From assembly GCA_950022655.1 (NCBI GenBank), contig OX465579.1, forward strand, positions 15,847,088-15,911,087: 64,000 nucleotides of DNA, read 5' to 3'. Every line of letters starts with the position of its first letter. The stretch's first letter is position 1. Positions 11,735 to 22,583 of the stretch are shown here, piece by piece. The notes under the pieces are model-generated. The model did no database searches, was not told where the DNA came from, and saw only the letters and a program-made list of their open reading frames with translations. Made by a program: the position numbers and the translations under genes. Origin of the DNA: Alentia gelatinosa. Lineage: Eukaryota; Annelida; Polychaeta; Phyllodocida; Polynoidae.

Positions 11735-13180
11735 TGTGCAGGGATTTGGAGGGATTTTAACACAGCTTAAAGCGAATTCAAAATTTTGTTTTTATTATAG
11801 AAAGAAAATAACACTTGATGAGCTGTCCTGTTTCTAAGACAGTGACTTAAAAAACGTAGCTTGTTTGACATCTCGCTCATCCTCGGGTAACATTGTGATT
11901 GATGTGAAATAACCCATAATTATGAGATAATTGTGAGATGTAATTATCTGGGGTAAATAAAAAAAGAAAAAGGGGAAATTGGATAGATTCACATGGCAAA
12001 GATTCACTCTACTTGTTTACGAATAATCTGTGGCTGTACGCTAAGCTAAACATGTGGTTGAAATACAAGTGTCATTGGTATGAAGGAGCCTACATAGATA
12101 TTTCTTATAATGAGGCACACACCGAACTGATATTCGTTTTTTGTGTGTATTTATTTGAATAAAAACATATGTTACCCATTTATATTGCCTGTAACTTCTC
12201 CAGTATTCTAAACCCATATTTTGGAGACACTTAACAACTGTCATCGTAACTGCGAGAAATACTTATCGAGAGATGATAGGAGTAAACTACACTTCGAAAG
12301 TCGCAAACGAGACCAAAAACGAAATTCTCGCCTCGAGCCCCCTTAGCTTTAGCACTAAGCCTCATTCTCACTGGCCTCCGGAAATGCTATTTTGAGCATG
12401 GGTATCTACGGTTTTAGCGGGTTCACTTTTGCTCCCTATTGCCCATCCTCATTCTAGATACATTGCTGCTGTAAGCTGTGTAGACTTGGTATGTTTTGGG
12501 GACATACTGAAATCAGTCAAATTATATAGAACTAAGGTGCACATGTATTAGGACATACTTTCCCTCTGCCATTGGGATGTAATACATAGAGAACAAATGA
12601 CTGATACGATCCAAATCTCCAGACCTAAAAATACAGAGTAAATTTAGGAAAATATCCAACAAATTTTTTCTCTTGTTTATACCATCCATGCCATGTGGTA
12701 TTTTGTTTGTGCCCGGGCTATAGTTGTAAAGATGACTAGAGTGTGTTTCGTGTACACTGTGGGTTTTTTCCCAAGTTTCTTTATTGAGTTCACAACTCTA
12801 GATATATTTTTCTACATACAGTTCTTGGTACCTTTGAGACTCAGCAAAGAGGCTGGGACCTCAGCCCTATCCTTGGGCTGGTTTTCATGGTCCTGCCTTC
12901 CATTAGGTTACAATAACAATTCTTGTTTCTGTATAATTCTTTACAACCATTCTGACACCATGTGTTGGTTGGGTCTGATGTCAAATTACAACTTTTCCCT
13001 TCGATACACACATACATGAGCTTACTGCTTAGAAGAACTGTCACAGATCATTTATAGATTCTACCAGAACAATTTTCGTCAAGGCTTTAAATGTAGGATA
13101 GTCTTGAGTGTTTCTAACTATTGGAAGTAGTTAATTCTATTTTGATGCCCCGTGGTAGTGTACTGGTCTTGTGTAAGTTC
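11735..13180. other. AT-rich spacer
   Basis: No supported gene. The plus frame at 12693-13019 (108 codons) is rich in Phe, Cys and Ile as expected from composition and carries no domain I recognise. No tandem repeat was seen. Confidence 0.4.
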
Positions 13181-13181
13181 T

Positions 13182-13487
13182 TTTATCCTACCCCTAATAT
13201 AAAATCCCATAGGCTTAACATTGAGTTTCCGTATGCCACGCTGACTGGCATACGGAGTTTAATATGCCACTAGTGGAATACAGAATTGTTATCACATAAT
13301 ATTCCATAATCGAGGAGACGGGCTAGGATAAAATCAAAACCTGATTCTTTTAAATCTTGGCCACCGAATGCCACTCCTGAAGTTTTGGCTCCAGACTTCA
13401 CTCGGCTCCGCCTCATGAAGTCACTATGCCAAACTCCAGTCGTGGCATACAGTGGCCAAGATTAAAACTCATCCAGTTTTGCGATAG
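13182..13487 (+). mobile_element. Double-hairpin element, family E (copy E1)
   Basis: Module 1 is bordered by TTTATCCTACCCC and GGGCTAGGATAAAATC and has the core CCCATAGGCTTAACATTGAG. Module 2 is a long inverted repeat (AATCTTGGCCACCGAATGCC... and ...GGCATACAGTGGCCAAGATT). Its tip at 13394-13423 is GACTTCACTCGGCTCCGCCT plus CATGAAGTC. The right end is CGATAG. The same plan is seen at 47060 and, reversed, at 58334. Confidence 0.88.
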
Positions 13488-13874
13488 TATTGGGAACCAT
13501 CTTCAGAACCCTGTCCCCATGCAGGTAGCACTGTCCTCAACCCCAAACAGTTGGATCTCAAACTGGATCCTCCCCTTGATCCTCACCGTGACCGTGACGG
13601 CGCATGCAGACCCTGGAGGAAGGTCCAGGGAGCGGGTGGGGTTGGGGAGGAATGCGGGTGGAGAACGGGGTTGTGCAGGGTTGGGTGGTAGAGGGGAGAG
13701 GGGGCAGTGAGCTCCAGTGGACACATCTAGAGGTCCACACAGGTCACTGCCCACTTAATGGTGCCTCCATCTCTGGTCTCCACCCGTCCTTCAACCCAGA
13801 ACTCGCTCAGTCAGAGAGGAGGTGTCTCTCAGTACATTCACCCAACCCTTCTCCCAGCCACAGTCCCCCTACAA

Positions 13875-14637
13875 GGCCTGTTTCCACTTGCAGATTTTTT
13901 CGGAGAGATTTGTCGGCCACCAATAACCGATTTTCTAAATTTGTAAGTGGAAACAAAATAATACAAGTGAGCGGGTGATCTATGTACTGAAATCGGGCAT
14001 TTGAACAGATGATTTACCACCACCTCCCAACAATTTTTTTTGCAGACGAAATCAATCTGATTTGATATTAAGTGGGGACATATTGGGTCCAAAAGTGTTG
14101 TAGAAAATCAGTGACCAAGTGGAAACTAAGCAACAATATTCTTAATCGCTGATCTTCTGTGTGGAATTTTTGTGCTCACACCATTCTCCCCTTATTTGCA
14201 TATTTGAAGGAATGGTTCTTAAATATTGCTGACTATTTCATCGGCAAATGTAAGAACACCTGTAGGCCTAGTTCCACCCACTGACAAAGTGATCAGCGAT
14301 TTTTAGGAAGAACTCGTTCTGATATGCAAATATGGGGATGGTGGTGCAAGCACTAACAATCCAAGCCAAAGATAAGTGATTTTGCTTATCAATGGTCCAT
14401 TTCCACCTGTACTTTCATTTTTATTCCTATTGTTGAACTTACGATTCCTGATAAAATTAAATCTCATTGAATTGATTAGCGATAATTTTGCCGGGAAGTG
14501 TTAAAAAAATTGCCAAAAATCAAAACATTGATTGGTCGCCGATTTCTATCTCTTGTTTGCAGTTGCAGATTTCTGACGAAAATAATTGAAAGGATTCTGT
14601 CGGTGGTGGCCAACAAATCGGCATGTGGAAACAGGCC
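13875..14637. mobile_element. Composite non-autonomous DNA transposon with GGCCTGTTTCCAC termini
   Basis: The outer ends are opposed copies of GGCCTGTTTCCAC, followed inside by similar GATTTGT-GGCCACCA segments. Extra TIR-like fragments lie inside: TAGGCCTAGTTCCACC near 14269, GTGGAAAC near 14121 and TTTCCACC near 14400. The whole looks like nested or tandemly inserted short elements. The terminal motif is reminiscent of PIF/Harbinger or hAT-type TIRs, but no clear target duplication was found, so the class is not assigned. Confidence 0.6.
14178..14346. repeat. Imperfect inverted repeat around TATTTGCATA
   Basis: The left arm (CACCATTCTCCCCTTATTTG, CATA...) pairs with the right arm (TATGCAAATATGGGGATGGT). 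Pairing continues inward through GGTTCTT/AAGAACTC to TTGCTGA/TCAGCGA. It lies within the 13875-14637 composite and contains octamer-like ATTTGCAT on both arms. Confidence 0.65.
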
Positions 14638-14639
14638 TA

Positions 14640-15285
14640 AGCTGGTCCTGCAGGTCCCCTTACTTCAACACGCCACCCTCCCACCCCCGACTCCGCACTG
14701 TCATGGTTGTAGGGTGGAGGAGCGGATGCAGGGGTTGACCAGTGCAGGATATGGACCCGTTCATACTCCCTTGTCATCAGGCGTAATGACAGCCAACAGA
14801 ACGTTACCCGCTCCGCTTAGCCTTAATGATGAACTCTCCACACTAAAAACACAACGCAGACTCAAGCACAACTGACTCCCTTCACAAGCTGAAGATCACA
14901 GGGTGAAATATGCTGCCCGGCTCTCTAAGTAGGCGCCCGGGTTGGTGGAGGGACGGGTCAAGGGTCAAGACCAGGCTTTATTCGTATTTTATTCACATTT
15001 TTCTTTGATCTTGAGCTGCTCGCTGCAAAAGCAGGTCGGGGAAACACACGAACTGTGACCTGCTCAAGGACACCAGAGTCGTTAGCGGGAGGGAGGGAGG
15101 GAATCTCAGGCCAACAAAAGAGGAGGGAGAACATGGTAGATACATGTACACTTTTTTAGATATTTCAGTACTAAAAAGTTTCAGATATTGATTTTTTTAT
15201 GGAGCTGTATTCAACAGAAAGGTAGACTACAGGTGGTACTGGAACCCTCACCGTCCATCAGAGCTGCTCAGTATAGAGATTTAGG
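14640..15285. other. Unique spacer with a GC-rich part
   Basis: Nothing coding is supported. A GC-richer stretch lies at 14650-14760. Mixed sequence includes a GAGGGAGG-type purine run near 15095. Confidence 0.35.
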
Positions 15286-15480
15286 GAAGTTAGCTCGGTG
15301 GTTAAGCACTGGGCTATATCTTCTCAGATATAACATCTACCATTATGTATATCTTATATCATATTTACCAATATGTCTTATCGTTCATATACCATATCTA
15401 CCATATGTATACTAGTAATCCCAAGGTTGTCGGTTCGAGTCTCACTGCAGCCAACTTTCTCCTTTGTTTTCGAGGTCTCT
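15283..15480 (+). mobile_element. tRNA-derived SINE head, split by an about 95-bp AT-rich insertion
   Basis: A Pol III box A (TAGCTCGGTGGT, 15291-15302), followed by TAAGCACTGGGCTA, and a box B (GGTTCGAGTCT, 15432-15442) are present. The two halves are tRNA-like, but they are separated by about 95 bp of ATATC/CATAT-rich sequence where only about 35 bp would be expected. A TCTCCT-GAGG-like tail follows box B. It is not a functional tRNA gene. The downstream boundary is not defined. Confidence 0.7.
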
Positions 15481-15537
15481 CCTCGAAGGGGATCTCTCAC
15501 TGACATTATTGGTGTTGGGTCCAGACTATTGGTATTA

Positions 15538-15606
15538 AAGAAGAAACCAACAGGTTTTGGTCAAAGTCATTGTACGTGTTGGACGTGGAGCGATATGAAC
15601 CTCGGG
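15538..15606 (-). mobile_element. Family A hairpin-arm fragment (A5)
   Basis: AAGAAGAAACCAACAGGTTT, then GGTCAAAGTCATTG and GTGGAGCGATATGAAC, matches the reverse complement of the module 2 right arm of family A. Module 1 is missing. Confidence 0.6.
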
Positions 15607-15954
15607 CTGTATTTCTGAGTCAAAAGACCTAGAACGGCCACCCCTACGGGCTCAGTAACCCTGTTTTCTCATACTAATGTTAATGGGACAAACATACCAG
15701 GGGGTGGGATAAAATAAAATACTCATACAGTCATATCGTAACCGTTTCCTGGAGGTAAACGAGAAAACTAGGAGCAGTTCCAAAGTCAGGTTTAAGTTAG
15801 ATATTCCCAAAACTGGGTGTCAGGAGGTTACCCTTCTGGAGAGGCGTCACCGATTGGACAAACTCTCGATTGCAGCGCAAAACAGTCGTTCTTTGTGCGA
15901 GTTTATTAGACGGATATAATTCCCATCATCACCTCATCTTAACGCACACTAACT

Positions 15955-16232
15955 ATTATCCTACCCCTCATATAAATCTCCATAGGCTTAACATGGTGTG
16001 ACTGTATGCCACGGTTATGCCATAAATTATTTATATGCCACGGGTGACATATGAGGTTAAAACCATGTGATGGGGTAGGATAAAATCTAAATGTCAGTCA
16101 ATTTCATATGATTGTTTACATGGCATTCATTGTCTACAGCTACAGATATCACTCAGCTCCGCTTCGTGATATCATTCCGCGTAGACAACTCATGCCATAT
16201 AAACAATCATATGAAATTTCGTGACATTTCTT
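15955..16232 (+). mobile_element. Double-hairpin element, family F (copy F1)
   Basis: It starts TTATCCTACCCCTCATATAA and has the core CCATAGGCTTAACATGGTG. Module 1 closes with GGGGTAGGATAAAATCTAAA. Module 2 arms are CAATTTCATATGATTGTTTA and the matching AAACAATCATATGAAATT. The tip at 16145-16174 is GATATCACTCAGCTCCGCTT plus CGTGATATC. A second copy at 22299 has the same plan. Confidence 0.87.
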
Positions 16233-16344
16233 GATATTACTGTACGTTGTATATTATCCTGTAGACGTGGAGGTATAATGAACGTAGATTTTTTTATGCC
16301 TGTAACATTATAAACTTAAAAAACTCCCCCTGGTGAGAGCTTGC

Positions 16345-16690
16345 AATGAAGAACTAAAACTAGGAGCAAATGGTATGTTCGTCATTGATGAATGAGCGTG
16401 CAATTACAAATGAATAACAATTGAAAGGTTTGAGTTAAACTCAGCCTATGGATAGTTTTCTGTAACCCAATTGCACCCGGTCAACCAACTTGCCATTTTT
16501 GCAACTGCCTATCTAGGATCCAAGCATATCAAGCACCAGTAGGTCAATGAGGTATTTCGGTGTTGAGTGATTGCTCATGGTCAGCTGGGCACGACTCTAA
16601 GACACTGTGACACTGGCTTCCTGCTCTGTTCTCAATACCACAGTGAATATCACACAGATAGTAAAGGGATAGTTTGTATGCAGTACCCTG
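16345..16690. repeat. Dispersed repeat, family L, copy 1
   Basis: It aligns over about 330 bp with 51885-52205. Shared segments include AACTAGGA-CAA, GAATGAGCGTG, CAACTTGCCATTT, AAGCACCAGTAGGTCAATG, ATGGTCAGCTGGGCA, CTCTAAGACACTG and AAGGGATAGTTT. ATGGTCAGCTGGGCA resembles a Pol III box A, so a decayed SINE is possible, but no box B is visible. Confidence 0.75.
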
Positions 16691-16694
16691 AAAG

Positions 16695-17750
16695 TATATA
16701 TGGACCCCTCTAACCACTATACATGATGTATATATATAGCGCGTGCAAAACCAGACTTAATTAAACATCTTCCGTTTTTGTCAATAAACTTCACACATAA
16801 CACCCGTCGATAAAACCCAGACATATCCGTACAATTCTATCTGTTTAATATCGGCTACGAATTAGACCCAGATCATGTCATGATTATTGACTGGGTAGGC
16901 CAGACTTCCAAAGCAACATGATTGGTTATTGGCTGGGTAGCCGAGTAACATGGAGCGGTATTGACTGAAGTCCAGCCACTTCCGACACCAGCAGGGGGTC
17001 ATATCCGGCTCGCCAGTGTGGCGTCCAGGTAAACAAACACTCAGGCTCGTTTGACCTGGGTTTGCGTGTTATGGCCCCATTACCAACTACTGAACTGCAA
17101 CAATGCCATATTGGACCTAGTCGCGAATGGATATTTGGTTTCATAGCTTTGTGTATAAAAAGGTGAGCACCAGATTACTTGCGTTTGGAGTAAGACGAGA
17201 TGATATTATTAATAAAACACTAATTGTATTAATATGATTCTGGCATGTTGAATTAAAGGAATTATATAAATGGCATTTTCTTGAGTTTGAGTTAATTACG
17301 AATTTAGTAGAATATGTCACTATAATCCTCCTGTTTCATGCCTACTACTTGTTGAAAGTTTTGCCACGACCGATACATTTGATGACACAAGGTATGGACA
17401 ATTTTTAGATCACAGCTCTAAAAATGCCACCATATTCAAAAAGAGAATATGACATTTATCAAAGTAAATGAACTGTTTGAAATAATCATATGTTACCTGG
17501 TTTCATAGATGTTAGAAATACCACTACCCTTTGATGTGATATGCCTGAAGTAGTCTTATCCATAACAAAATAATGGAGTTTTGTTATTTTTACTATATAC
17601 AGAATGGACCAAAAATGTTGCTTGGAAGAACAATATAACAACATTAAAGGCAATGAAAAATGATAGTATTTCTGATCCATTGTGACATGAATGTAAAATC
17701 TGATAGAGCGGGTGGTGTCCGTTGCTGTTGATAACTGATAACCTGGGCAC
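16695..17750. other. Spacer with a possible TATA-type promoter at 17150
   Basis: The interval 16905-17170 has CCAAT/ATTGG elements (ATGATTGGTTATTGGC), a CTCF-like CCAGCAGGGGGTCA near 16988, GCCATATTGG, and TATAAAAAGG at about 17153. This combination is promoter-like on the plus strand. No convincing exon follows. The rest is AT-rich spacer. Confidence 0.3.
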
Positions 17751-17759
17751 ATCTCCGGG

Positions 17760-17850
17760 GTGCGTGTGGAGTGGGGGTGGGGGTGGGTGGGGGTGGGTTG
17801 AGGGTGGGTGGGGCTGGGTGGGGGTGTGTGGGGGTGTGTAGGGACGACAC
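17760..17850. repeat. G-rich (GGGTGGG) low-complexity tract
   Basis: Irregular GGGGGTG/GGGTTGA units give strong plus-strand G runs and G-quadruplex potential. The open frames over it are composition artefacts. Confidence 0.8.
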
Positions 17851-18164
17851 CCTGCTTGATCCCAGGTGTTTCTGGCGCGACCGACAGGTGAGAACACCCC
17901 AGCAGGAGGCTGACCACAAGGGTGGCCGGCGGTGACCCGATGACCTCAAAGATGCCATTTCTGCACAGACCCGCCCACCTACCTCCCACCTACCTGATCG
18001 CCCTCCAACCCTTCTAAACACCCACTAGCACTGCTTCCCTGGTACACAGCCCCTGCTGTCTGTCCGCACACCATCCCTTCCCACCCCCTACTACCGGCCC
18101 GTCTCCGGGACATGCCCGCCAGGTGTTCAGATGGCTACCTTTGATCCTGTACGGGTCTGGAGAC

Positions 18165-19463
18165 GAAAGGGTGGGGGGGGGGGGGGGGTGTAGGCAGGGA
18201 GGGTGTAGGGTGGGAGGGTGTAGGGTGTAGGATGTAGGGTGGGAGGGTGTAGGATGTAGGGTGTAGGATGTAGGGTGTAAGATGTAGGGTGGGAGGGTGT
18301 AGGGTGGGAGGGTGTAGGGTGGGAGGGTGTAGGATGTAGGGTGTAGGATGTAGGGTGTTAGGGTGCAAGGTGTGAGGGTGCAGGGTTGGAGGGTACAGGG
18401 CGTGAGGGTGTAGGGTGTGAGGTGCAGGTTGTGAGGGTGTAGGGTGGGAGGATGTAGTGTGTGAGGGTGCAGGTTGTGAGGGTGTAGGGTGGGAGGATGT
18501 AGTGTGTGAGGGTGCAGGTTGTGAGGGTGTAGGGTGGGAGGATGTAGGGTGGGAGGGTGTAGGGTGTGAGGGTACAGGGTGGGAGGGTGTAGGGTGGGAG
18601 GGTGCAGGGTATGAGGATGTAGGGTCTAGGGCCTAGGATGTGAGGGTGTAGGGTGTGAGGGTGTAGGGTGTAGGGTGTAGGGTGTGAGGGTACAGGGTTT
18701 AGGGTGGGAGAGTGTAGGGTGTTAGGGTTTAGGGTGTTAGGGTGTCAGGGTGTAGGGTGTTAGAATGCAAGGTGTTAGGGTGTAGGGTGTGAGGGTGTAA
18801 GGTGGGAGGGTACAGGGTGTAGGGTGTGAGGATGTAGGGTCTAGGGCTTAGGATGTGAGGCTGTAGGGTGGGAGGGTGTGGGGTGGGAGGTTTTAGGATG
18901 TGAGGGTGTAGGGTGTGAGGGTGCAGGGTGGGAGGGTGTGAGGATGTAGGGTCTAGGGCTTAGGATGTGAGGGTGTAGGGTGGAAGGTTTTAGGATGTGA
19001 GGGTGTAGGGTGTGAGGGTGCAGGGTGGGAGGGTACAGGGCGTGAGGGTGTAGTGTGGGAGGGTGCAGGGTGGGAGGGTGGAGGGTGTGAGGGTACAGGG
19101 TTTAGGATGTAGGGTGTGAGAGTGTAGGGTGTTAGGATGTAGGGTGTTAAGGTGTAGGGTGTGAGGGTACAGGGTTTAGGGTGGAAGGGTGTAGGGTGTT
19201 AGGGTTAAGGGTGTTAGGGTGTTAGGGTTAAGGGTGTAGGGTGTGAGGGTGCAGGGTGTGAGGGTGTAGGGTGTGAGGGTGTAGGGTGGGAGGGTGTAGG
19301 GTGTGAGGGTGTAGGGTGTGAGGGTGTAGGGTGGGAGGGTGCAGGGTGTGAGGGTGCAGGGTGTGAGGGTGTAGTGTGGGAGGGTGTAGGGTGTGAGGGT
19401 GTAGGGTGTGAGGGTGCAGGGTGGGAGGGTGCAGGGTGGGAGGGTGTAGGGTGGGAGGGTGTT
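18165..19463. repeat. G-rich minisatellite of AGGGTGT and GAGGGTGT units
   Basis: About 1.3 kb are built from 7-nt AGGGTGT/AGGGTGG and 8-nt GAGGGTGT units, most often paired as a 15-bp repeat. A run of about 17 Gs precedes the array. Interspersed TTAGGGT and TTTAGGG words resemble degenerate telomere repeats. All G runs lie on the plus strand. Long minus-strand frames (for example 19176-19490, rich in TLTPYTL) reflect the 15-bp period and are not called as genes. Confidence 0.95.
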
Positions 19464-19683
19464 CAGGAGCATGCTACATGACGGTGGCACCGTGTTGCCG
19501 TTTGGGGATCACTTGACACACGAAGGACCCGTAAAGACACAAAGGAAGCTATCACAGTACAGCGGGTTATCACTCTATTTAATGGCGTGTGCTGCTTCCA
19601 CATGTCAAGCACTAGGGAGCCAAGGCACACAAGCAAAATATCCTGACATGGCCTTAGTAAAAGATATATGTACAGTAATCATA

Positions 19684-20092
19684 TAGAACTAGATAAAGAA
19701 TCATATAAATATACAATACTCCACAAGTTGCGCTGTTATCGTCATTGAAGCAAAGACGAGTGACGATGACAGAGCATCCAAATTGCTTATTTTACGATTG
19801 GAGTGCAGTTCTGGATTTATCTCACCCCTTTCACTGACATTAGGGTAGCACCGCAATATCAGAATATAGCAAATTACTTCGCTAATCAAGTTAGGAACAT
19901 ATAAATCTCCATGTTGATATTTTGTCTGCTCTCTGAAATCCTGGCTGCTGAATGGCCAGTCGATTATGACATCATCTCACATCACTCTGCCACAACTACG
20001 GCGTAGTATTGGCACTTTACGTAGGTTATTGTTGCATATGATTTGTTAATGTTATTCCTAAGGCTAAACTTGGACCAGGGGGAGAATTATAA
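19684..20092 (-). mobile_element. Double-hairpin element, family D (copy D1)
   Basis: It is in reverse orientation. The hairpin module at 19684-19800 has the tip GTCATTGAAGCAAAGACGAG plus TGACGATGAC. It is followed by a TTTATCTCACCCCTTTC border and the long module 1 with GACATCATCTCACATC and GGCGTAGTATTGG. It ends with the core in reverse (AATGTTATTCCTAAGGCTAA) and ACCAGGGGGAGAATTATAA. Related copies are at 29434, 55139 and 61096. Confidence 0.82.
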
Positions 20093-20276
20093 TCTCCTTT
20101 TGCTTTCATTGAGCAATATGAAGTTGCGGGTTTCTCTCAGCATTGCTGGTTTCGATGACATCCTCTATGAACACTTTTCTGATTTCTATGAGAAGAGCAA
20201 TTCTCTTCTGATATACAAATACACACAGGTATGAGTGTATGAAAGGATTTTCACATGTCATTAGAAGGGAATTGAC

Positions 20277-20512
20277 GAGATGAAAATAACTTGGTCCATA
20301 CTCCACCGAGTTTGACCACGGAGTAAATCACGAAGCGAAGCTGAGTGGATTACGTAGCAAACGAGGTGGAATTTGGACTAAGTTATTTTGATCAAGTGGG
20401 TTTCTGATCTGATCTCCCTCCGTATACATAATCAGGAACATTATTGATTAATCATTTAGCCATTGAGTATTGGGTATACTAATTTCAAGGCGTGGAGTAT
20501 CAGTTCCTATAG
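20277..20512 (-). mobile_element. Double-hairpin element, family C (C1, left part)
   Basis: The hairpin arms GATGAAAATAACTTGGTCCA and ACTAAGTTATTTTGATCAAG surround a tip with AATCACGAAGCGAAGCTGAG plus TGGATTAC. Module 1 follows in reverse and is interrupted at about 20512 by a family B element. It resumes at about 20801. Confidence 0.83.
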
Positions 20513-20800
20513 AGGAAACCTAAAGTTTAGGGTCAGAGCTCATATCCCATCGAGTTCGAACCCTGTAGTAACTCACAAGGCGAAGCTGTGTGAATTACAT
20601 AGTGATTCAAACAAGATGGGATCAAGCTCTGACCATAGACTTGAATGAGTTTCTGAATTTAATTCACACTTCACATTGACTAATGGGCTAACATTTGTGA
20701 CACAATCCCCCATTGGCTCGTTTTCCTAAATATCTCATGGGCGTTGGATACAAGTCACCAATGTTAAGTCTATGGAGAAGAAATACCAGGGGTACGATGA
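20513..20800 (-). mobile_element. Family B element inserted inside family C (copy B3)
   Basis: It starts TAGAGGAAACC, has the hairpin with the tip CTCACAAGGCGAAGCTGTGT plus GAATTAC, then reversed module 1 ending ACCAGGGGTACGATGA. It splits the family C copy exactly where intact C3 (41889) reads TTCCTAACATTAAG. Here the text is TTCCTA, the B element, then TAATATTAAG, which suggests a TA target duplication. Confidence 0.85.
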
Positions 20801-20840
20801 TAATATTAAGCTTATGGCGAAAAATACCACAGATGATACC
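20801..20840 (-). mobile_element. Family C (C1, right remnant after the nested insertion)
   Basis: AATATTAAGCTTATGGCGAA followed by AAATACC matches the terminal part of module 1 of C3. It lies directly beyond the inserted family B element. Confidence 0.7.
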
Positions 20841-21895
20841 ACTGCTGTAATTGCCATGTTATAAAGTAGATCCCTCACCACGGCTGGAGACTGAAGGAGT
20901 GAGTGGGTGACAGAGACAAGAGCCATGTCGGTGGCAGGTGTTTGTATAGACCTGGAACAGAGCCTCTTTGTTTGGTCAGCCCCACAGCCCCCCGGCACGT
21001 AGGCAGATGGCTCCCCCTCCTTCCTCTACACTGGATCCACATCCAGCTTTGGATCCTTAGCTTCGTGATCCCAGTGCATCTACGAACCCATCGCCCGCGG
21101 CTGTTTGCCGTCCAGGGAAAAATGAAACTCGATTTATCGGCGACAAAGTGATGGCAAGGAGGAGGCAGGGCCATATGGAGGCTGTATCACCCTTCCAGTC
21201 TATATGCTTGTGATAACCAAGGCTAGAGCAGCTCCGAGAAGCTCGTAAGCCTCTGACTATGCTGTTCCACATGAATAGCTCGTGATATCATATTGACATG
21301 CGATGGTGCCGATTTAAACCCAATCTTATGTCTATTGTGGGTATTCTAGAGTAGCCAGACTGCAGGGTACACTATAAACAAGCAATATCGTAATCTTTCA
21401 TCAGGTGTTTATTTTTTGTGTGTAGCTTACTCTGGTCTCAATAGATGTTTGCGGTGGCAAATTTCAATACATGTCCGTGTAAGAGAGTAGGATCTTTGTT
21501 GTTTAAAGATGCCCCGAGGCAGTAAAGAGAGGTGAGGGCTGACTATATTGGTGCACTGCACATGCAAGGGGAAAGTGTTATAATGAACTGGGTGAGCCGA
21601 AAAACTCTCGTCTATCACGCCCTCCTGTGCATTGGCCAAGCCCACCAGGGAGTAGGAAAACACTGTGGTGGGAGGGTGGTGCACTGGAGGTTATAGAGCC
21701 AGGAGCGGGGGTGCGGGTGGAAGCTACAGCATGAGACTCCATACTTGGACCTGCTGGAGACAAATCTGGGTGCTGACACACAACCAGAACCATGTTTACA
21801 TGAGCCCACCTATCATGTATGGTTATGTAAATACAAATATAAAGTAATATGACATATACCACCGATAACATCGCGCCCACTATGGCCACTCCCTG
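20841..21895. other. Unique spacer
   Basis: Mixed composition with modest GC at 20980-21120. Short frames on both strands show no recognised domain. No repeats shared with the window were seen. Confidence 0.35.
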
Positions 21896-21904
21896 TTGCA
21901 CCTT

Positions 21905-22190
21905 ATACTAGCCGAGCGCGGCCGCCGCTATGAATACTTCATTGGCGGAAACAAAGGCTGGCCAGGCGGCGGCGGGTCCCGGCACGACAAGCCCCGGGCG
22001 CCGCCCGCCGCCCCAGCGCCACGCCCGGAGCCAGGCCGATTAAGAAATAACGCCACCCCGGTCTGGCCAAGTACAAGGTGACGACCCGCAGACACGCCGA
22101 GCAGCTCGTAAAACAGCCGCCCTGCTGTATGTAAAGAGCTGCTCTGATGACCTGTTGAACGCCCGTGCAGGCGGCGGCGGCGGCGGTGGT
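21905..22190. promoter_or_regulatory. CpG-island-like block
   Basis: Dense CpG and CGG runs begin near GCGGCCGCCGCTATGAATAC and an inverted CCAAT box (CTTCATTGGCGG), and end with GGCGGCGGCGGCGG plus GGTGGTGGTGG. It is likely a promoter or a 5' exon. The minus strand has two long overlapping frames (21928-22200 and 21939-22442) with no domain recognised, the second running into a family F element. Confidence 0.5.
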
Positions 22191-22298
22191 GGTGGTACAA
22201 TGGCGGTCTGAATGAAAAGGCTTGTTTGTTGCTTGTTTTCCGGTTGAGCAGACAAACTGTGAGGCCAGTGATACATGCAGCGTCAGAACTGGTCTACA

Positions 22299-22583
22299 TT
22301 TGATCCTACCACTCCTATAAATCTCCATAGATTTAACATGCTTTGATTGTATGCCACGGTTATACCATAAAATATTTATATGCCACGCTTGACACATGAG
22401 GTTAATAACATATGATGGGGTAGGATAAAATCTAAACGTCACTCAATTTCATATGATTATTTACATGGCGTTTGTTATCTTTGCCACAGATATCATTTAG
22501 TTCCACTTCGTGATATCATTCCGTGAAGACAACTCACCCTAGGTAAATAATCACATGAAAACTTGTGACGTTTCAAGATAATA
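22299..22583 (+). mobile_element. Double-hairpin element, family F (copy F2)
   Basis: It starts TGATCCTACCACTCCTATAA and has the core CCATAGATTTAACATG. Module 1 closes at GGGGTAGGATAAAATC. Module 2 arms are AATTTCATATGATTATTTAC and AAATAATCACATGAAAACTT. The tip GATATCATTTAGTTCCACTT plus CGTGATATC has lost CpGs by C-to-T changes relative to F1. Confidence 0.85.

Noticed and set aside
13503..13978. Overlapping frames in the G/C-rich segment right of family E1
   Set aside because: Frames exist on both strands over a G-rich low-complexity stretch. No domain, and one runs into the TIR composite.
18135..19490. Minus-strand frames rich in TLTPYTL or LHPPTLHPP
   Set aside because: Products of the 15-bp G-rich array. 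No start context, no domain.
20540..20600. GAGTTCGAACCCTG, similar to a tRNA box B
   Set aside because: It lies in the hairpin arm of a family B element. No box A at the right distance, and no cloverleaf.
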